A stretch of DNA of 64,000 bases from Lactiplantibacillus mudanjiangensis (GCF_005405385.1 NZ_BJDY01000004.1:124001-188000); one strand, 5' to 3'. Positions 19,168-29,352 are shown, counted from the stretch's first letter. Program-made: numbers and translations. The notes: generated by a model not told the origin, from the letters alone.

Positions 19168-19698
19168 TTAGAGATTAAAAGTTAAGTATAGTGGTAAAAG
19201 CCGTACTAGTATTGGTTTGAGTTAGGCTAAATTAACCACCTACGTCAGCCAGTGATTCTGCCAGCTGTGGGACCGGCTCCAGCCAAAGTGCGGGCTTCCA
19301 CCTCGCTTTTAAGCCTAGCTAAACCCGCTAGTCTTAAAAGTCGTCCACATCGTAAAGTCCGGGAAAATCACCGGAATAACGATGTCGTCACGGCCGGCGC
19401 CATCACTGGCTGACTCCGGTTATCATGCGGATGCTAGTTAATTAGCAATCACCATCATAACCGAGAGTGAGCTCACATTGAGCCCAGCCGTGGGAGTCTC
19501 TTAGTAGAGACTGGCGTTTTTGAAACACGGGTTTAGTGGTTCAAAACGACGGTTCAGACCGCATTTTGGCTGAACCGGTCCGCCCACAGCGTTCCGGCTC
19601 AATGTGGGCGAACGGTAGGTGGCAAGTATCACTATTTTTGATCGATGAACACTTATTATATTAGTGATTATTGCTAAGACGTAACGTTTAACTGTTAG
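19168..19698 (-). repeat. Structured dispersed repeat, copy 2 (full length, inverted)
   Basis: About 531 bp between luxS and argG, in the opposite orientation to copies 1 and 3. The outer stem of domain II is a perfect 13-bp pairing here (GTCAGCCAGTGAT with ATCACTGGCTGAC). The last hairpin of domain I has lost its upper part, but its base still pairs (AGTCTCT/AGAGACT, 19495-19512). The terminal repeats are recognisable but degenerate (TTAGAGATTAAAAG at 19168-19181; CGTTTAACTGTTAG at 19685-19698), and no target duplication remains, which suggests an old insertion. The minus-strand reading frame 19501-19731 is an artefact of the element. Confidence 0.85.
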
Positions 19699-19739
19699 TG
19701 ACAAAAATGAGGAGAAAAATACAATCAGCACTGTATAAA

Positions 19740-19829
19740 TGTATAAAAATCCATTAATTAAGTGAATATTTGAAAAATAACGAATATTTTATAAAAATCA
19801 TTGCATAAAGTTAAAACCGGTGGTACGAT
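19740..19829 (+). promoter_or_regulatory. argG promoter with ARG box
   Basis: TGTATAAAAATCCA (19740-19753) fits the ArgR half-operator TGNATWWWWATNCA exactly; a weaker AT-rich copy lies at 19763-19776. The core promoter is TTGCAT (19801-19806), 17 nt, TACGAT (19824-19829). Arginine-dependent control by ArgR-type regulators is known for argGH in lactobacilli; binding here is inferred. Confidence 0.7.
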
Positions 19830-19874
19830 ACTGTCATCGAATCAAACATGATTAAATTTTGGAGGTATACATCA

Positions 19875-21110
19875 ATGGTCAAACAAAATGATAAAATTAT
19901 TCTCGCTTATTCTGGTGGCTTAGATACGTCGGTTGCAATTAGCTGGTTAAAGGACAAGGGTTACGATGTGGTCGCTTGTGGAATCGATGTTGGTGAAGGC
20001 AAAGATATGGATGCCATTAAGGCTAAAGCCTTACAATTAGGCGCCGTTGCATCTTACATGATCGACGCAAAACAAGAATTCGCTGAAGAATATGCGTTAA
20101 TCGCTTTACAAGGACATACCTTGTATGAAGGTGAATATCCATTAGTTTCAGCTTTATCACGGCCATTGATTGCTAAGAAGCTAGTAACGTTGGCAAAGAA
20201 AGAACATGCCGTTGCCATTGCGCATGGTTGTACTGGTAAAGGGAACGATCAAGTGCGTTTCGAAGTGGCTATTCATGCTTTGGCACCTGATATCAAGATT
20301 GAAGCCCCAGTTCGTGACTGGCACTGGTCACGGGAAGAAGAAATTGACTACGCTAAAGAACACAATATTCCCGTACCGATTAACTTGGATAGCCCATACT
20401 CCATTGACGAAAACTTATGGGGCCGGGCCAACGAATGTGGGATTTTGGAAGACCCATGGGAAGGTGCGCCAGCCGATGCTTTTGATCGAACCAAAGCTTT
20501 AGCTGATACCCCTGATACGCCAACAACGTTAGAAATTACGTTTGAAGCTGGTGTGCCAGTTGCGTTAGACGGCGAATCCATGAACTTAGCTGACCTGATT
20601 ATCAAGTTAGATAAAATTGCTGGTGAACATGGAATTGGCCGGATTGACCATATCGAAAACCGGTTAGTCGGGATCAAGTCTCGTGAAGTTTATGAAGCGC
20701 CAGCGGCAACGGTCTTACTCAAAGCACATAAAGATTTGGAAGACTTAACCTTTGAACGTGAATTGGCTCATTTCAAACCAATTATTGAACAAAAATTAGC
20801 TGACACGATCTACAATGGTCTTTGGTTCTCACCATTGATGGATGCGATGATCGTCTTCTTGAAGCAAACCCAACAAGTCGTTAACGGCGTGGTTCGGGTT
20901 CAACTCTTCAAGGGTAACGTCATTACTGAAGGTCGGAAGTCACCAAATTCCTTATACGACAAGAACTTGGCTACTTATACTGCTGCTGATGAATTTGATC
21001 AACAAGCTGCGGTTGGCTTCATCAAGTTATGGGGTCTCCCAACGCAAGTTAATGCCCAAGTTCAAGCAAAGGCGCAAGCCGAAGCTAAAGCCAACAAGGC
21101 GCATGCCTAA
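19875..21110 (+). CDS. argG: Argininosuccinate synthase
   Basis: 411 aa. It joins citrulline and aspartate with ATP to form argininosuccinate, the penultimate step of arginine synthesis. The ATP-pyrophosphatase P-loop AYSGGLDTS lies near residues 11-19, and the family segments [13 protein letters not shown] and [12 protein letters not shown] are intact. ATG at 19875 is set by GGAGG (19861-19865); an in-frame upstream ATG at 19848 has no RBS. The C-terminus is an Ala/Gln/Lys-rich helical tail. argH starts inside its stop codon. Confidence 0.97.
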   Translation: MVKQNDKIILAYSGGLDTSVAISWLKDKGYDVVACGIDVGEGKDMDAIKAKALQLGAVASYMIDAKQEFAEEYALIALQGHTLYEGEYPLVSALSRPLIAKKLVTLAKKEHAVAIAHGCTGKGNDQVRFEVAIHALAPDIKIEAPVRDWHWSREEEIDYAKEHNIPVPINLDSPYSIDENLWGRANECGILEDPWEGAPADAFDRTKALADTPDTPTTLEITFEAGVPVALDGESMNLADLIIKLDKIAGEHGIGRIDHIENRLVGIKSREVYEAPAATVLLKAHKDLEDLTFERELAHFKPIIEQKLADTIYNGLWFSPLMDAMIVFLKQTQQVVNGVVRVQLFKGNVITEGRKSPNSLYDKNLATYTAADEFDQQAAVGFIKLWGLPTQVNAQVQAKAQAEAKANKAHA

Positions 21111-22510
21111 TGAGTACCGGTAAATTATGGGGTGGTCGGTTTACCGAAACCGGCGCCAAGTACGTAGATGAGTTCGGGGCTTCGATTGGTTTTGACCAAT
21201 TATTGGCTGCTGAAGATATTACTGGCTCATTGGCGCACGTTAAGATGCTTAAGAAGACCGGCATTTTACCCGCTGAAGATGTGGATAAAATTGTTGCGGG
21301 CCTTGAAACTTTGGAACAACGGTTACAAGCTGGTAAACTTGAATTTTCCACAGTTAATGAAGATATTCATATGAATATTGAATCGTTGTTAACTGATGAA
21401 ATCGGTCCAGTGGCGGGTAAATTGCATACGGCTCGGTCACGAAATGATCAGGTTGCCACTGATTTTCACTTGTATATGAAGCATCAATTGCCAAAAGTTT
21501 TGGATCGATTACATGATTTGGAAACTGTTTTGGTGCATAAGGCGAGTGAAAACGTGGAAACGGTCATGCCTGGGTATACCCATTTACAACATGCACAACC
21601 CATTTCTTACGCGCACTATTTATTGGCTTACTACCAAATGTTTAAGCGTGACATGGAACGGTTTGAATTCAATATGCAACACACCGATATCTCGCCATTG
21701 GGTGCGGCGGCCTTAGCTGGGACAACGTTCCCCATTGATCGGGAATATAGTGCCGAATTACTCGGATTTAGTCAGGTTTATCACAATAGTTTGGATGCCG
21801 TTTCTGATCGTGATTTCGTTTTAGAATTTTTGAGCAATGCCTCGATTTTGATGATGCATCTCTCACGGTTCTGCGAAGAAATCGTCTCATGGAGTAGCTA
21901 TGAATTTAAGTACATCAGCTTGAGTGATCAATTCTCAACGGGAAGCTCGATCATGCCACAAAAGAAAAATCCTGATATGGCAGAGCTCATCCGTGGAAAG
22001 TCTGGCCGGGTTTATGGCAATCTAGTTGGCCTATTAACCGTCATGAAGGCCATTCCATTGGCTTATAACAAGGATTTGCAAGAAGATAAAGAAGGCGCGT
22101 TTGATACGGTTAATACCGTTTTAACTAGTCTCCATGTTTTCACAGGCATGTTAGCCAGTTTGACGGTCAATGAAGATCGAATGGCGGCAGCCACAACCAA
22201 TGACTTCTCGAACGCGACTGAATTGGCTGACTACTTGGCTAATAAGGGGATTCCGTTCCGAGAAGCCCATGCGATTGTTGGTAAGTTAGTCCTTGAAGGT
22301 CTCCAAAAGAATCGACCACTACAAGATATTCCGTTAGCGGAGTATCAACAAATTTCACCGTTAATCGAAGACGATGTTTATCATGATCTCGATGCTAAAG
22401 TCGCTGTTGAACGGCGCCATTCCTTAGGTGGAACGGGCTTTGATCAAATTAAAGCCGAACTCAAACGGGCCCAAGCCCAGTTAGCTGCTTATCCGACTGA
22501 CAAAAATTAA
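21110..22510 (+). CDS. argH: Argininosuccinate lyase
   Basis: 466 aa. It releases fumarate from argininosuccinate to give arginine. The fumarase/aspartase superfamily signature [12 protein letters not shown] is present near 283-294 with its catalytic serine, as are the substrate-binding HTARSRNDQ and [10 protein letters not shown] segments. The ATG shares one base with the argG stop (TAATG), so the pair is translationally coupled. A strong terminator follows. Confidence 0.97.
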   Translation: MSTGKLWGGRFTETGAKYVDEFGASIGFDQLLAAEDITGSLAHVKMLKKTGILPAEDVDKIVAGLETLEQRLQAGKLEFSTVNEDIHMNIESLLTDEIGPVAGKLHTARSRNDQVATDFHLYMKHQLPKVLDRLHDLETVLVHKASENVETVMPGYTHLQHAQPISYAHYLLAYYQMFKRDMERFEFNMQHTDISPLGAAALAGTTFPIDREYSAELLGFSQVYHNSLDAVSDRDFVLEFLSNASILMMHLSRFCEEIVSWSSYEFKYISLSDQFSTGSSIMPQKKNPDMAELIRGKSGRVYGNLVGLLTVMKAIPLAYNKDLQEDKEGAFDTVNTVLTSLHVFTGMLASLTVNEDRMAAATTNDFSNATELADYLANKGIPFREAHAIVGKLVLEGLQKNRPLQDIPLAEYQQISPLIEDDVYHDLDAKVAVERRHSLGGTGFDQIKAELKRAQAQLAAYPTDKN

Positions 22511-22535
22511 TTAGTTATCAATTTGACCATTGATG

Positions 22536-22574
22536 AAATAGGATCCGGGGCCAACGTCTCGGATCCTATTTGTT
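22536..22574 (+). terminator. Terminator of argGH
   Basis: 12-bp stem AAATAGGATCCG/CGGATCCTATTT with a 12-nt loop and trailing T residues. Confidence 0.92.
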
Positions 22575-22709
22575 TACCAAATTTGGATTGGAAACGGTTG
22601 CGCTATGACCACAAGCTTGGTATATTGAACTTACTAACGTTTGCTGACTAAGGGTGCTTAGTTGTAACGTTAGCGTTGGAATTAAAACAAACTGGAGATG
22701 TTAAGTTTT

Positions 22710-23246
22710 ATGTTTAATGATCATCGTTGGGGATTTGATTGGACCGAATTGATGACGGGTGTTGTCTTTTTGGTTGCGGCGTTATTTGTAATTAAGCAAC
22801 CGAAAGCAGCCTTACTCAGTCTGGTTTTTCTATTCGCGATTGCGGCTATTATTAGTGGGATTACGACAATTGGTGGCTACACCAAGTTGCGGCGTGAAAC
22901 GGGCTTACGAGCTAATTTTGCCTTAGTCTTTGCCGTCATTGATTTACTCGTGGGACTACTATTCTTGTTCCATGCACCCACCGGAATTGTCATTTTAGGG
23001 TACGTCTTTGCGTTCTGGTTCTTAATTGATTCAATCGAACGGTTGGTAGTGGCTTCACATCTTCGAACTTTTGGGATGGGCTATTTTATCTTATCCGTTA
23101 TCTTTGATATTATTAGTCTGATTTTGGCGATCTTGTTGATTCTCAACCCAGTATTTGCGGCCTTTTCATTCAATGCATTGGTCAGCATTTACTTTGCGAT
23201 TTTCGGTATCAATGCGATTTTAATCGCCTTTGCCCGGCGTAACTAA
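22710..23246 (+). CDS. HdeD/DUF308 family membrane protein
   Basis: 178 aa with six membrane spans arranged as three similar two-span units, as in HdeD/DUF308 proteins. HdeD is linked to acid resistance in enterobacteria; no role is established in lactobacilli. ATG at 22710 is preferred, since TGGAGATG (22693-22700) is then 9 nt upstream; the in-frame ATG at 22698 is part of that RBS. It is monocistronic with its own terminator. Confidence 0.82.
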   Translation: MFNDHRWGFDWTELMTGVVFLVAALFVIKQPKAALLSLVFLFAIAAIISGITTIGGYTKLRRETGLRANFALVFAVIDLLVGLLFLFHAPTGIVILGYVFAFWFLIDSIERLVVASHLRTFGMGYFILSVIFDIISLILAILLILNPVFAAFSFNALVSIYFAIFGINAILIAFARRN

Positions 23247-23259
23247 AGTGGATGAATTA

Positions 23260-23284
23260 AAGGCGTGCGCTGGCACGCCTTTTT
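23260..23284 (+). terminator. Terminator of HdeD-like gene
   Basis: AAGGCGTGC/GGCACGCCTT hairpin with a 3-nt loop and T-run. Confidence 0.9.
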
Positions 23285-23324
23285 GGTTCAGTTAGGGCGG
23301 TAACTAGAAAAGACACGCCCGGTA

Positions 23325-23333
23325 TGCTATACT
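23325..23333 (+). promoter_or_regulatory. Extended -10 box of rapZ operon
   Basis: TGC-TATACT (23325-23333), 35 nt before rapZ. Extended -10 type; the -35 region is weak. Confidence 0.55.
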
Positions 23334-23367
23334 TACCATCAATATGGTCTTAAAGGAGCCGACAACT

Positions 23368-24252
23368 ATGGCAGAATCATTACAATTAGTCATTATCTCT
23401 GGGATGAGTGGTGCGGGTAAAACCGTGGCCGTCCAGAGTTTTGAAGACCTTGGTTATTTCTGTATCGACAATATGCCCCCAGCTTTGTTACCGAAGTTTT
23501 CGGAATTAGTTGAAGAATCTGGGAAGATTGAAAAAGTCGCCTTGGTGATTGATTTACGATCACGGGCTTTTTACGATGAAATTATTGATATGTTGGCCAA
23601 TTTGGATAACACGGACTTTGTTTCCGTCAAAATCCTCTTTTTAGATGCCTCCAATGAAGAGTTGGTTTCACGTTATAAAGAGACGCGTCGCTCTCATCCG
23701 TTAGCGATGGAAGGTCGCATCATGGATGGGGTTTTAATGGAACGCGATTTACTGGCACCATTAAAAGATCGTGCGTCTTACATGATTGATACAACAACCT
23801 TAACACCGCGTGAATTGCGGGAATCTATCTTTGATAAATTTGAAACTAGTGACGATGAAACTTTCCATATCGAAATGGTGTCATTTGGATTCAAATACGG
23901 CTTACCGATTGATGCGGATATTGTCATGGATGTTCGGTTCTTACCGAACCCGTATTATATTCCAGAATTGAAGCATCAAACCGGGATGGATAAGCCAGTC
24001 TATGACTATGTCATGTCACAGCCGGCAACTGAAAAATTTTATCAGCAATTCCTGGGGATGCTTGAAAGTATCATGCCAGGATATGAAGAAGAAGGCAAAA
24101 CTAGTTTGACGATTGCGATTGGTTGTACCGGTGGACAACATCGTTCGGTGGCATTAACGCAACGAATTGGCGAGGCCTTAGCGCAAAACTATAAGGTTCA
24201 TATTAGTCATCGCGATGTCAAAAAACGGAAGGAAACAGTTAATCGCTCATGA
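23368..24252 (+). CDS. rapZ: RapZ/YvcJ nucleotide-binding protein
   Basis: 294 aa. P-loop protein: Walker A GMSGAGKT at 12-19, and the C-terminal RNA/metabolite-binding half with [10 protein letters not shown]. In E. coli RapZ guides decay of the GlmZ small RNA; in Bacillus YvcJ binds and hydrolyses nucleotides and affects competence. ATG at 23368 has AAAGGAG 8 nt upstream; an in-frame ATG at 23344 lacks one. It overlaps glmR by 4 bp, giving the conserved Firmicute operon rapZ-glmR-whiA. Confidence 0.96.
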   Translation: MAESLQLVIISGMSGAGKTVAVQSFEDLGYFCIDNMPPALLPKFSELVEESGKIEKVALVIDLRSRAFYDEIIDMLANLDNTDFVSVKILFLDASNEELVSRYKETRRSHPLAMEGRIMDGVLMERDLLAPLKDRASYMIDTTTLTPRELRESIFDKFETSDDETFHIEMVSFGFKYGLPIDADIVMDVRFLPNPYYIPELKHQTGMDKPVYDYVMSQPATEKFYQQFLGMLESIMPGYEEEGKTSLTIAIGCTGGQHRSVALTQRIGEALAQNYKVHISHRDVKKRKETVNRS

Positions 24253-25250
24253 GAAAATACACATTCAAGACCCAACGGCCGAAGATTGTGGTGATTGGCG
24301 GGGGGACCGGGTTACCGGTTGTCTTAAAAGGCTTGCGTAAACAAGCTGTTGATATCACTGCGGTTGTGACGGTGGCCGATGATGGGGGTTCTTCAGGCAT
24401 TATTCGCAATTACGTTAACGTGGTGCCACCTGGTGATATTCGAAATGTCATGGTGGCGCTCTCGAACTTACCACATCTGTATAAGGATATTTTCCAATAT
24501 CGTTTCCAAGGTGATGACCAATTCTTTGCGGGTCACGCGATTGGTAATCTGATTATCGCGGCTTTAACTGAAATGAAGTCCGGGGTGTTTGATGCGGTTC
24601 AAGAATTATCGAAGATGATGGCTGTTGATGGGCACGTTTACCCAGCAGCTAACGAGGCGTTGACGCTACATGGCAAATTCAAAGACGGTTCTGAATTAGT
24701 TGGTGAAGCCGAGATTACAGCGGCCCACAAATCATTAGATCGTGTTTGGGTAACGGATAAAGATGGCAATAAACCAGCGGCCGTACAGCCGGTTATCGAT
24801 GCGATCATGGAAGCTGATCAGATTGTGCTGGGCCCAGGGAGTTTGTTTACCAGTATCTTGCCTAACTTAACGATTGATAATATCGGTAAAGCAGTTTGTG
24901 AGTCGGATGCTGAAGTGGTTTATATTTGTAACATCATGACGCAAAAAGGGGAAACGGATAACTTCTCCGATGCCGATCATGTGCGGGTACTCAACCGGCA
25001 TCTAGGTGAAAACTTTATCAATACAGTGCTCGTGAATACTGAAAAAGTGCCCGAGGACTATATGGACTTTCATAAATTTAATGAAGTGTCACGGCAAGTC
25101 AGTCATGACTTCCGGGGCTTGCGGGATCAAGGCTGTAAGGTCATCTCTTCCAACTTCTTGAAACTCCGAGACAACGGGGCCTTTCATGATGGTAGCCAAG
25201 TTGTGATGGAATTGATGAACTTAGTCGGTCATTCCGATATTTTAAGATAG
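24249..25250 (+). CDS. glmR: GlmR/YvcK cell-envelope metabolism regulator
   Basis: 333 aa. CofD-fold protein that binds UDP-GlcNAc and adjusts carbon flow into peptidoglycan precursors in Bacillus (YvcK/GlmR). Visible: the N-terminal loop [16 protein letters not shown], the DDGGSSG motif near 46-52, and GPGSLFTSI near 195-203. It is translationally coupled to rapZ (ATGA) and followed 12 bp later by whiA. Confidence 0.95.
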   Translation: MRKYTFKTQRPKIVVIGGGTGLPVVLKGLRKQAVDITAVVTVADDGGSSGIIRNYVNVVPPGDIRNVMVALSNLPHLYKDIFQYRFQGDDQFFAGHAIGNLIIAALTEMKSGVFDAVQELSKMMAVDGHVYPAANEALTLHGKFKDGSELVGEAEITAAHKSLDRVWVTDKDGNKPAAVQPVIDAIMEADQIVLGPGSLFTSILPNLTIDNIGKAVCESDAEVVYICNIMTQKGETDNFSDADHVRVLNRHLGENFINTVLVNTEKVPEDYMDFHKFNEVSRQVSHDFRGLRDQGCKVISSNFLKLRDNGAFHDGSQVVMELMNLVGHSDILR

Positions 25251-25262
25251 GAGGACGCACCC

Positions 25263-26195
25263 ATGTCATACGCCAGTGAAGTTAAAAAAGAATTGACTAA
25301 CCTTACTGTCCATCGCGAGAATGCTAAAGCGGAGTTAATGGCTTTAATTCGAATGAATGGGACGATTAGTTTAGCTAATCATCATTTCATTTTAAATATT
25401 CAAACCGAAAATCCCGCTATTGCGCGGCGTATCTATCGGTTATTGAAGCAATTTTATGACGTTGCCAGTGAATTAATTGTGCGGCGGAAAATGAAATTGA
25501 ACAAAAATAACCTGTATATCGTGCGCCTAAAAACTGGGACTGATATGGTCTTGGCTGATTTAGGGATTTTAAAAGATTTTCAAATTGTAGAGGTAGCGCC
25601 AACCGAGGTTTTAACTGATGATGCGGCGGTCCGCTCTTATTTACGTGGGGCCTTTTTAGCTGGTGGATCAGTGAATAATCCTGAGACGTCACGCTATCAT
25701 TTGGAAATCTATTCACTATATGAAGAACACAATAAGATGATTTCGGACATGATGAACAAGTATGGCTTGAATTCACGGACGACGGATCGTCGTGGCGGAT
25801 TTATCACGTATATCAAAGAAGCTGAAAAAATTGCGGACTTTTTATCGTTAATCGGCGCGACGAATGCGATGTTGAAGTTTGAGGATATTCGAATTATGCG
25901 GGATATGCGTAATTCGGTGAATCGCTTAGTTAACTGTGAAAATGCCAATATGGATAAAGTGGCCAATGCGTCTAGTCGGCAGATTGAAAACATTTTGCTG
26001 ATTGATGCGACAGTGGGGTTAACCCAATTACCGCCTAAGTTGCAAGAAGTAGCGGTGACTCGGTTAGAACATCGTGAAGTGAGTTTGAAAGAGCTCGGCA
26101 CGCTGGTTCCTGGTGGGCCAATCTCGAAATCTGGGATTAATCATCGATTACGGAAAATTAATCAATTTGCCGAACAACTTCAAAAAGATGCTTAA
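25263..26195 (+). CDS. whiA: WhiA sporulation/cell-division regulator homologue
   Basis: 310 aa. It has an N-terminal LAGLIDADG-type fold without nuclease activity (segment [15 protein letters not shown] near 122-136) and a C-terminal helix-turn-helix (from about 220, including [20 protein letters not shown]). In non-sporulating Firmicutes it influences cell division and chromosome segregation. RBS AGGAGG is 8 nt from the ATG. It is last in the operon; a strong terminator follows. Confidence 0.96.
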   Translation: MSYASEVKKELTNLTVHRENAKAELMALIRMNGTISLANHHFILNIQTENPAIARRIYRLLKQFYDVASELIVRRKMKLNKNNLYIVRLKTGTDMVLADLGILKDFQIVEVAPTEVLTDDAAVRSYLRGAFLAGGSVNNPETSRYHLEIYSLYEEHNKMISDMMNKYGLNSRTTDRRGGFITYIKEAEKIADFLSLIGATNAMLKFEDIRIMRDMRNSVNRLVNCENANMDKVANASSRQIENILLIDATVGLTQLPPKLQEVAVTRLEHREVSLKELGTLVPGGPISKSGINHRLRKINQFAEQLQKDA

Positions 26196-26200
26196 AAGTA

Positions 26201-26242
26201 AAAAGTCGATCACTATCTTAATCAAGATGGTGATCGACTTTT
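26201..26242 (+). terminator. Terminator of rapZ-glmR-whiA (bidirectional)
   Basis: AAAAGTCGATCAC/GTGATCGACTTTT stem, 13 bp, with inner pairing ATCTT/AAGAT. The convergent YjbR-like gene ends at its edge. Confidence 0.93.
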
Positions 26243-26905
26243 CTAATGGGCCAATTGATAACTATGTTCGAGACGTTGCTTTAATTCTTCAAACGGGACT
26301 TGCCCATTCAAGATAATCGTATACCAATGCTGTTTGTTCATATGGTAACCAGGGAAATAATGCTGCTGATCAATCAACTGACTCAGTTGATCGGGTTCTA
26401 AACGCAAGTCTAAAACCGTTAGCTCGTTATCGCCAGTTAACCCTAGCTTTTGTGGAGTGACAGTTAGAAGTGCCGCATACCATTTCTTAGTATTGGCTCG
26501 TCGCCAGACTGCATTATTAGGAAATTTTTTCCAGAGAAATTCTAGTTGATCATGATGCTGTTGGTCGACATAGGCGATTAAGTCGCGGGCAATCGGTGCC
26601 GAAAATACATCAGATTCAAAACAAGAATCGGCCACAGCTTGTAGCGCCGCCAAAACGGCCTCGCGAACTTGGGCGACAAATGAACCGGTTGATGATGCAT
26701 TGAGATATAGGGTATAGGGCGTTTGAGTGTCGCGATCAATGACTGTTGTCGTGACGGTGTTGGGTAAACTGACGGTGATGGTTAATTCAAAGTTGGCTAC
26801 TGATAAGGGCTGAGTCAATGTGTACTGTGGAGCGATGGCTTTAAAGCCATAAGCGATTAGTTTATCGGCTTGGCCACGTTGCTGCGAAAATAGATCCGTG
26901 ATCAT
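26243..26905 (-). CDS. MmcQ/YjbR-like protein (DUF419)
   Basis: 220 aa. The C-terminal 115 residues match the YjbR/MmcQ fold: VWRRANTKKWYAAL, then a strand with LDLRLEPDQL, and the diagnostic YHMNKQHWYTI near 190-200, ending in a helix with LEHSYQL. The N-terminal about 100 residues form a separate domain seen in longer members. These are small cytoplasmic proteins proposed to bind DNA or a ligand; no function is proven. RBS GGAGG lies 8 nt before the ATG and falls within the eroded end of repeat copy 3, so its promoter probably lies within the element. Confidence 0.82.
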   Translation of the reverse strand: MITDLFSQQRGQADKLIAYGFKAIAPQYTLTQPLSVANFELTITVSLPNTVTTTVIDRDTQTPYTLYLNASSTGSFVAQVREAVLAALQAVADSCFESDVFSAPIARDLIAYVDQQHHDQLEFLWKKFPNNAVWRRANTKKWYAALLTVTPQKLGLTGDNELTVLDLRLEPDQLSQLIDQQHYFPGYHMNKQHWYTIILNGQVPFEELKQRLEHSYQLAH

Positions 26906-26913
26906 GGGAAGGA

Positions 26914-27464
26914 CCTCCGGTTGAAAGTTGCTTACTAAACTTTATTGTAACGGTCTCGTCAGGTTAACACTAGCAAAAATGATCACGCTTGCCACCTGCC
27001 GTTCGCCCACATTGAGCCGGAACGCTGTGGGCGGACCGGCTCAGCCAAAAAGCGGTCTGGCCCGTCGTTTTGAACCACCCAACCCGTGTTTCAAAAACGC
27101 CAGTCTCTAAGCGATAAATCGCTAAGAGGCTCCCACGGCTGGGCTCAATATGAGCTCACTCTCGGCTAGAATAGTGATTACTAACTAATTAGTATCCGTA
27201 ATCTAACCGAAGCCAGTCAGTGATGGCGCCGGCCGTGAAAACAGCGTTAGTCCGGGTGATTTTTCCGGGCTTACGCTGTGGACGACTTTTGAGACTAGTG
27301 GTTTGGGCTAGGCTTAAAAGCGAGGTGGAAGCCCGCGCTTTGGCTGGAACCGGTCCTCACAGCTGGCAGAATCGCTGACTGGCGTAGGTGATCAATTTAG
27401 CATAACTTAAGTCAATTCTAGCAAATCTTTTACGGTCATTTAGTTAATTAATAAAAATAACTAG
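26914..27464 (+). repeat. Structured dispersed repeat, copy 3 (full length)
   Basis: About 550 bp between the divergent YjbR-like and permease genes, in the same orientation as copy 1. Left end ...GGTTGAAAG (26919-26927) matches the terminal repeat of copy 5; the right end near 27464 is degenerate. Domain II outer stem: 27212-27224 with 27371-27383, 13 pairs including one G-T. Compared with copy 2, two of these pairs are changed on both sides. The hairpin at 27242-27280 has CAGCGT/ACGCTG where copy 1 has CATCGT/ACGATG, another two-sided change. The reading frame 26928-27110 is not a convincing gene. Confidence 0.85.
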
Positions 27465-27608
27465 TCAAAATGACTAAATTATCACATTATAAATTTATCG
27501 GTTTATTACTAAACTTGCACGGGAATATCGGATTATCCCTTTAAAATATAATCATAATAGCGGTTTTTTATGCAATCGAATTAAAAAAAGAGTAGTGGGG
27601 AGAACAGC

Positions 27609-29093
27609 ATGTCAGAAAATAATAACAAGATCACATTGACCGCATTGGTGATGATGATTTTCACGACCGTCTTTGGGTTTGCCAACGGGACAGTCGCTTT
27701 TTATTTAATGGGCTATGCGTCCATTTTATTTTATCTATTAGCGGCGGTTCTATTCTTTATTCCGTTTGCCTTAATGATGGCTGAATATGGCGCGGCGATT
27801 AAGTCGGATAGTAGTGGGATGTATAAGTGGCTAGAAGTGAGTGTGAATGCCCGCTTTGCGTTTATTGGAACTTTTATGTGGTTTGCCTCTTACATTATCT
27901 GGATGGTCTCAACGGCCGCCAAGGTTTGGATTCCGTTTACGACCACGTTTTTCGGGAGTGATCAAACGCAGAAATTTACTTTTCTAGGATTTAACGCAAC
28001 GCAAACGATTGGATTGTTGTCCTGTGTTTGGATGATCGCGGTCACTTGGATTTCGATCAAAGGGGTCAAGGGGATTGTCCGAATTACAAGTATTGGTGGA
28101 CTAGCGGTCACCAGTTTAAATGCGATTTTGCTCGTGATTTCTGGTATCGTCTTGGCGTTACAACATGGTCATTTGGCACAACCATTTACGCATGTGATGC
28201 AATCACCTAATCCGAGTTATCAACATCCGATTGGTTTAATGAGTTTTGCAGTCTTTGCGATTTTTGCCTATGGTGGTCTAGAAGTTTTAGGTGGGATGGT
28301 TGATAAGACAAAGAATCCTGAAAAAACCTTTCCACGTGGGATTATTATTTCAGCAGTTATTATTACCTTAGGCTACGCATTGGGGATCTTCTTTTGGGGA
28401 ATCAGCACGAATTGGCAAGCTGTATTATCCAATCCGACTACTAACTTAGGGAATATTAGTTATGTGATGATGCGGAATCTTGGCGTGGTCTTTGGTAACG
28501 CCTTGGGGTTATCAAGTGCAACTAGCAATACGTTAGGATTATGGTTTGCACGATATACCGGTCTGGGGATGTTCTTGGCGTATGCCGGGGCCTTCTTCAC
28601 GTTAACCTATTCACCATTAAAAACGCTCATTTTAGGGACACCCAAAGCCTTATGGCCTAAAAAGTTTACCCAGTTAAATCAGAACAAAATGCCTAGTTAT
28701 GCGATGATCGTGCAATGTGCTTTGGTGATTGTGATTATCTTAATTGCGTCATTTGCCACGACTGATCCATCTGCGTTTTATAATGTGTTAACGCTGATGT
28801 CTAATGTCTCGATGACGTTGCCATACTTGTTCTTACTCTATGCATTTCCTAAATTTAAAAAGAATCAAAGTATTTTGAAACCATTTGAAGTTTATAAATC
28901 ACAAACGTGGACCAATTGGATTAGTTGGGGCGTGTTCGTCGTCGTTTTAGGGGCGAATGTCTTTACGTTGATTCAACCAATTTTGGTGGATGGTAAATGT
29001 CAAAATACGATCTGGATGTTAGCGGGACCAATTATTTTTGGTGCGGCTGGAGCCTGGTGGTATCAGGTTCGTTCGAAGCAACTGACCGACTAA
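27609..29093 (+). CDS. APC-family amino acid permease (YjeM-like)
   Basis: 494 aa with about twelve membrane spans and a short polar N-terminus. Sequence and length fit the glutamate/GABA antiporter-like branch of the APC superfamily, close to YjeM: span 1 begins TALVMMIFTTVFGFANG and span 6 holds FAYGGLEVLGGMVDKT, with the loop KNPEKTFPRG typical of the family. The substrate is not predictable. GGGGAG lies 8-10 nt before the ATG. A TATAAT box at 27547-27552 is the best promoter candidate; no terminator was seen after the gene. Confidence 0.85.
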   Translation: MSENNNKITLTALVMMIFTTVFGFANGTVAFYLMGYASILFYLLAAVLFFIPFALMMAEYGAAIKSDSSGMYKWLEVSVNARFAFIGTFMWFASYIIWMVSTAAKVWIPFTTTFFGSDQTQKFTFLGFNATQTIGLLSCVWMIAVTWISIKGVKGIVRITSIGGLAVTSLNAILLVISGIVLALQHGHLAQPFTHVMQSPNPSYQHPIGLMSFAVFAIFAYGGLEVLGGMVDKTKNPEKTFPRGIIISAVIITLGYALGIFFWGISTNWQAVLSNPTTNLGNISYVMMRNLGVVFGNALGLSSATSNTLGLWFARYTGLGMFLAYAGAFFTLTYSPLKTLILGTPKALWPKKFTQLNQNKMPSYAMIVQCALVIVIILIASFATTDPSAFYNVLTLMSNVSMTLPYLFLLYAFPKFKKNQSILKPFEVYKSQTWTNWISWGVFVVVLGANVFTLIQPILVDGKCQNTIWMLAGPIIFGAAGAWWYQVRSKQLTD

Positions 29094-29106
29094 GTGTTAA
29101 AAGTGC

Positions 29107-29136
29107 TTGACAAAAGTAAGTGCCACTCTCTATACT
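29107..29136 (+). promoter_or_regulatory. Promoter of the Cys-rich leader ORF and opp-like gene
   Basis: TTGACA (29107-29112), 18-nt spacer, TATACT (29131-29136): the strongest promoter match in this part of the window. It drives the leader ORF 29170-29277 and, past a terminator, the substrate-binding protein gene. Confidence 0.8.
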
Positions 29137-29169
29137 GAACCTATCTTATGAAATCGGAGCGATGTAATC

Positions 29170-29277
29170 ATGAAAACGCAATTAAGCCAATCAATGATGA
29201 TGTGCTGTCCATGTTGTTTAACTAACAACATGGCTATTTGCGTTGAATTACAAGCATCGCTAGTGCATCAAAATTAA
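29170..29277 (+). CDS. Small ORF, possible cysteine-sensing leader peptide (35 aa)
   Basis: Too short for most gene callers, but it has a strong promoter 33 nt upstream and RBS GGAGCG 8 nt before its ATG. The middle reads MMMCCPCCL: codons 12-16 are TGC TGT CCA TGT TGT, with a fifth Cys codon at 24. The Cys codons at 15-16 lie in the 5' arm of a hairpin (CCATGTTGTT/AACAACATGG, 29207-29231). An intrinsic terminator follows at 29309-29352, before the transporter gene. This is the layout of an amino-acid attenuation leader. A role as a stable metal- or thiol-binding peptide cannot be excluded. No T-box motif is present. Confidence 0.6.
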   Translation: MKTQLSQSMMMCCPCCLTNNMAICVELQASLVHQN

Positions 29278-29308
29278 CGGGGATTGAGCTCAAAAACGTT
29301 ATTTTGAA

Positions 29309-29352
29309 ACGCCTGCTTGGAATCTGACGAGATTCTAGGCAGGCGTTTTTTG
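29309..29352 (+). terminator. Terminator or attenuator before the opp-like gene
   Basis: AACGCCTGC...GCAGGCGTT outer stem with an inner GAATCT/AGATTC stem, then six T. It lies between the leader ORF and the substrate-binding protein gene 53 bp downstream, so it must be read through for that gene unless a weak local promoter exists. Confidence 0.85.
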
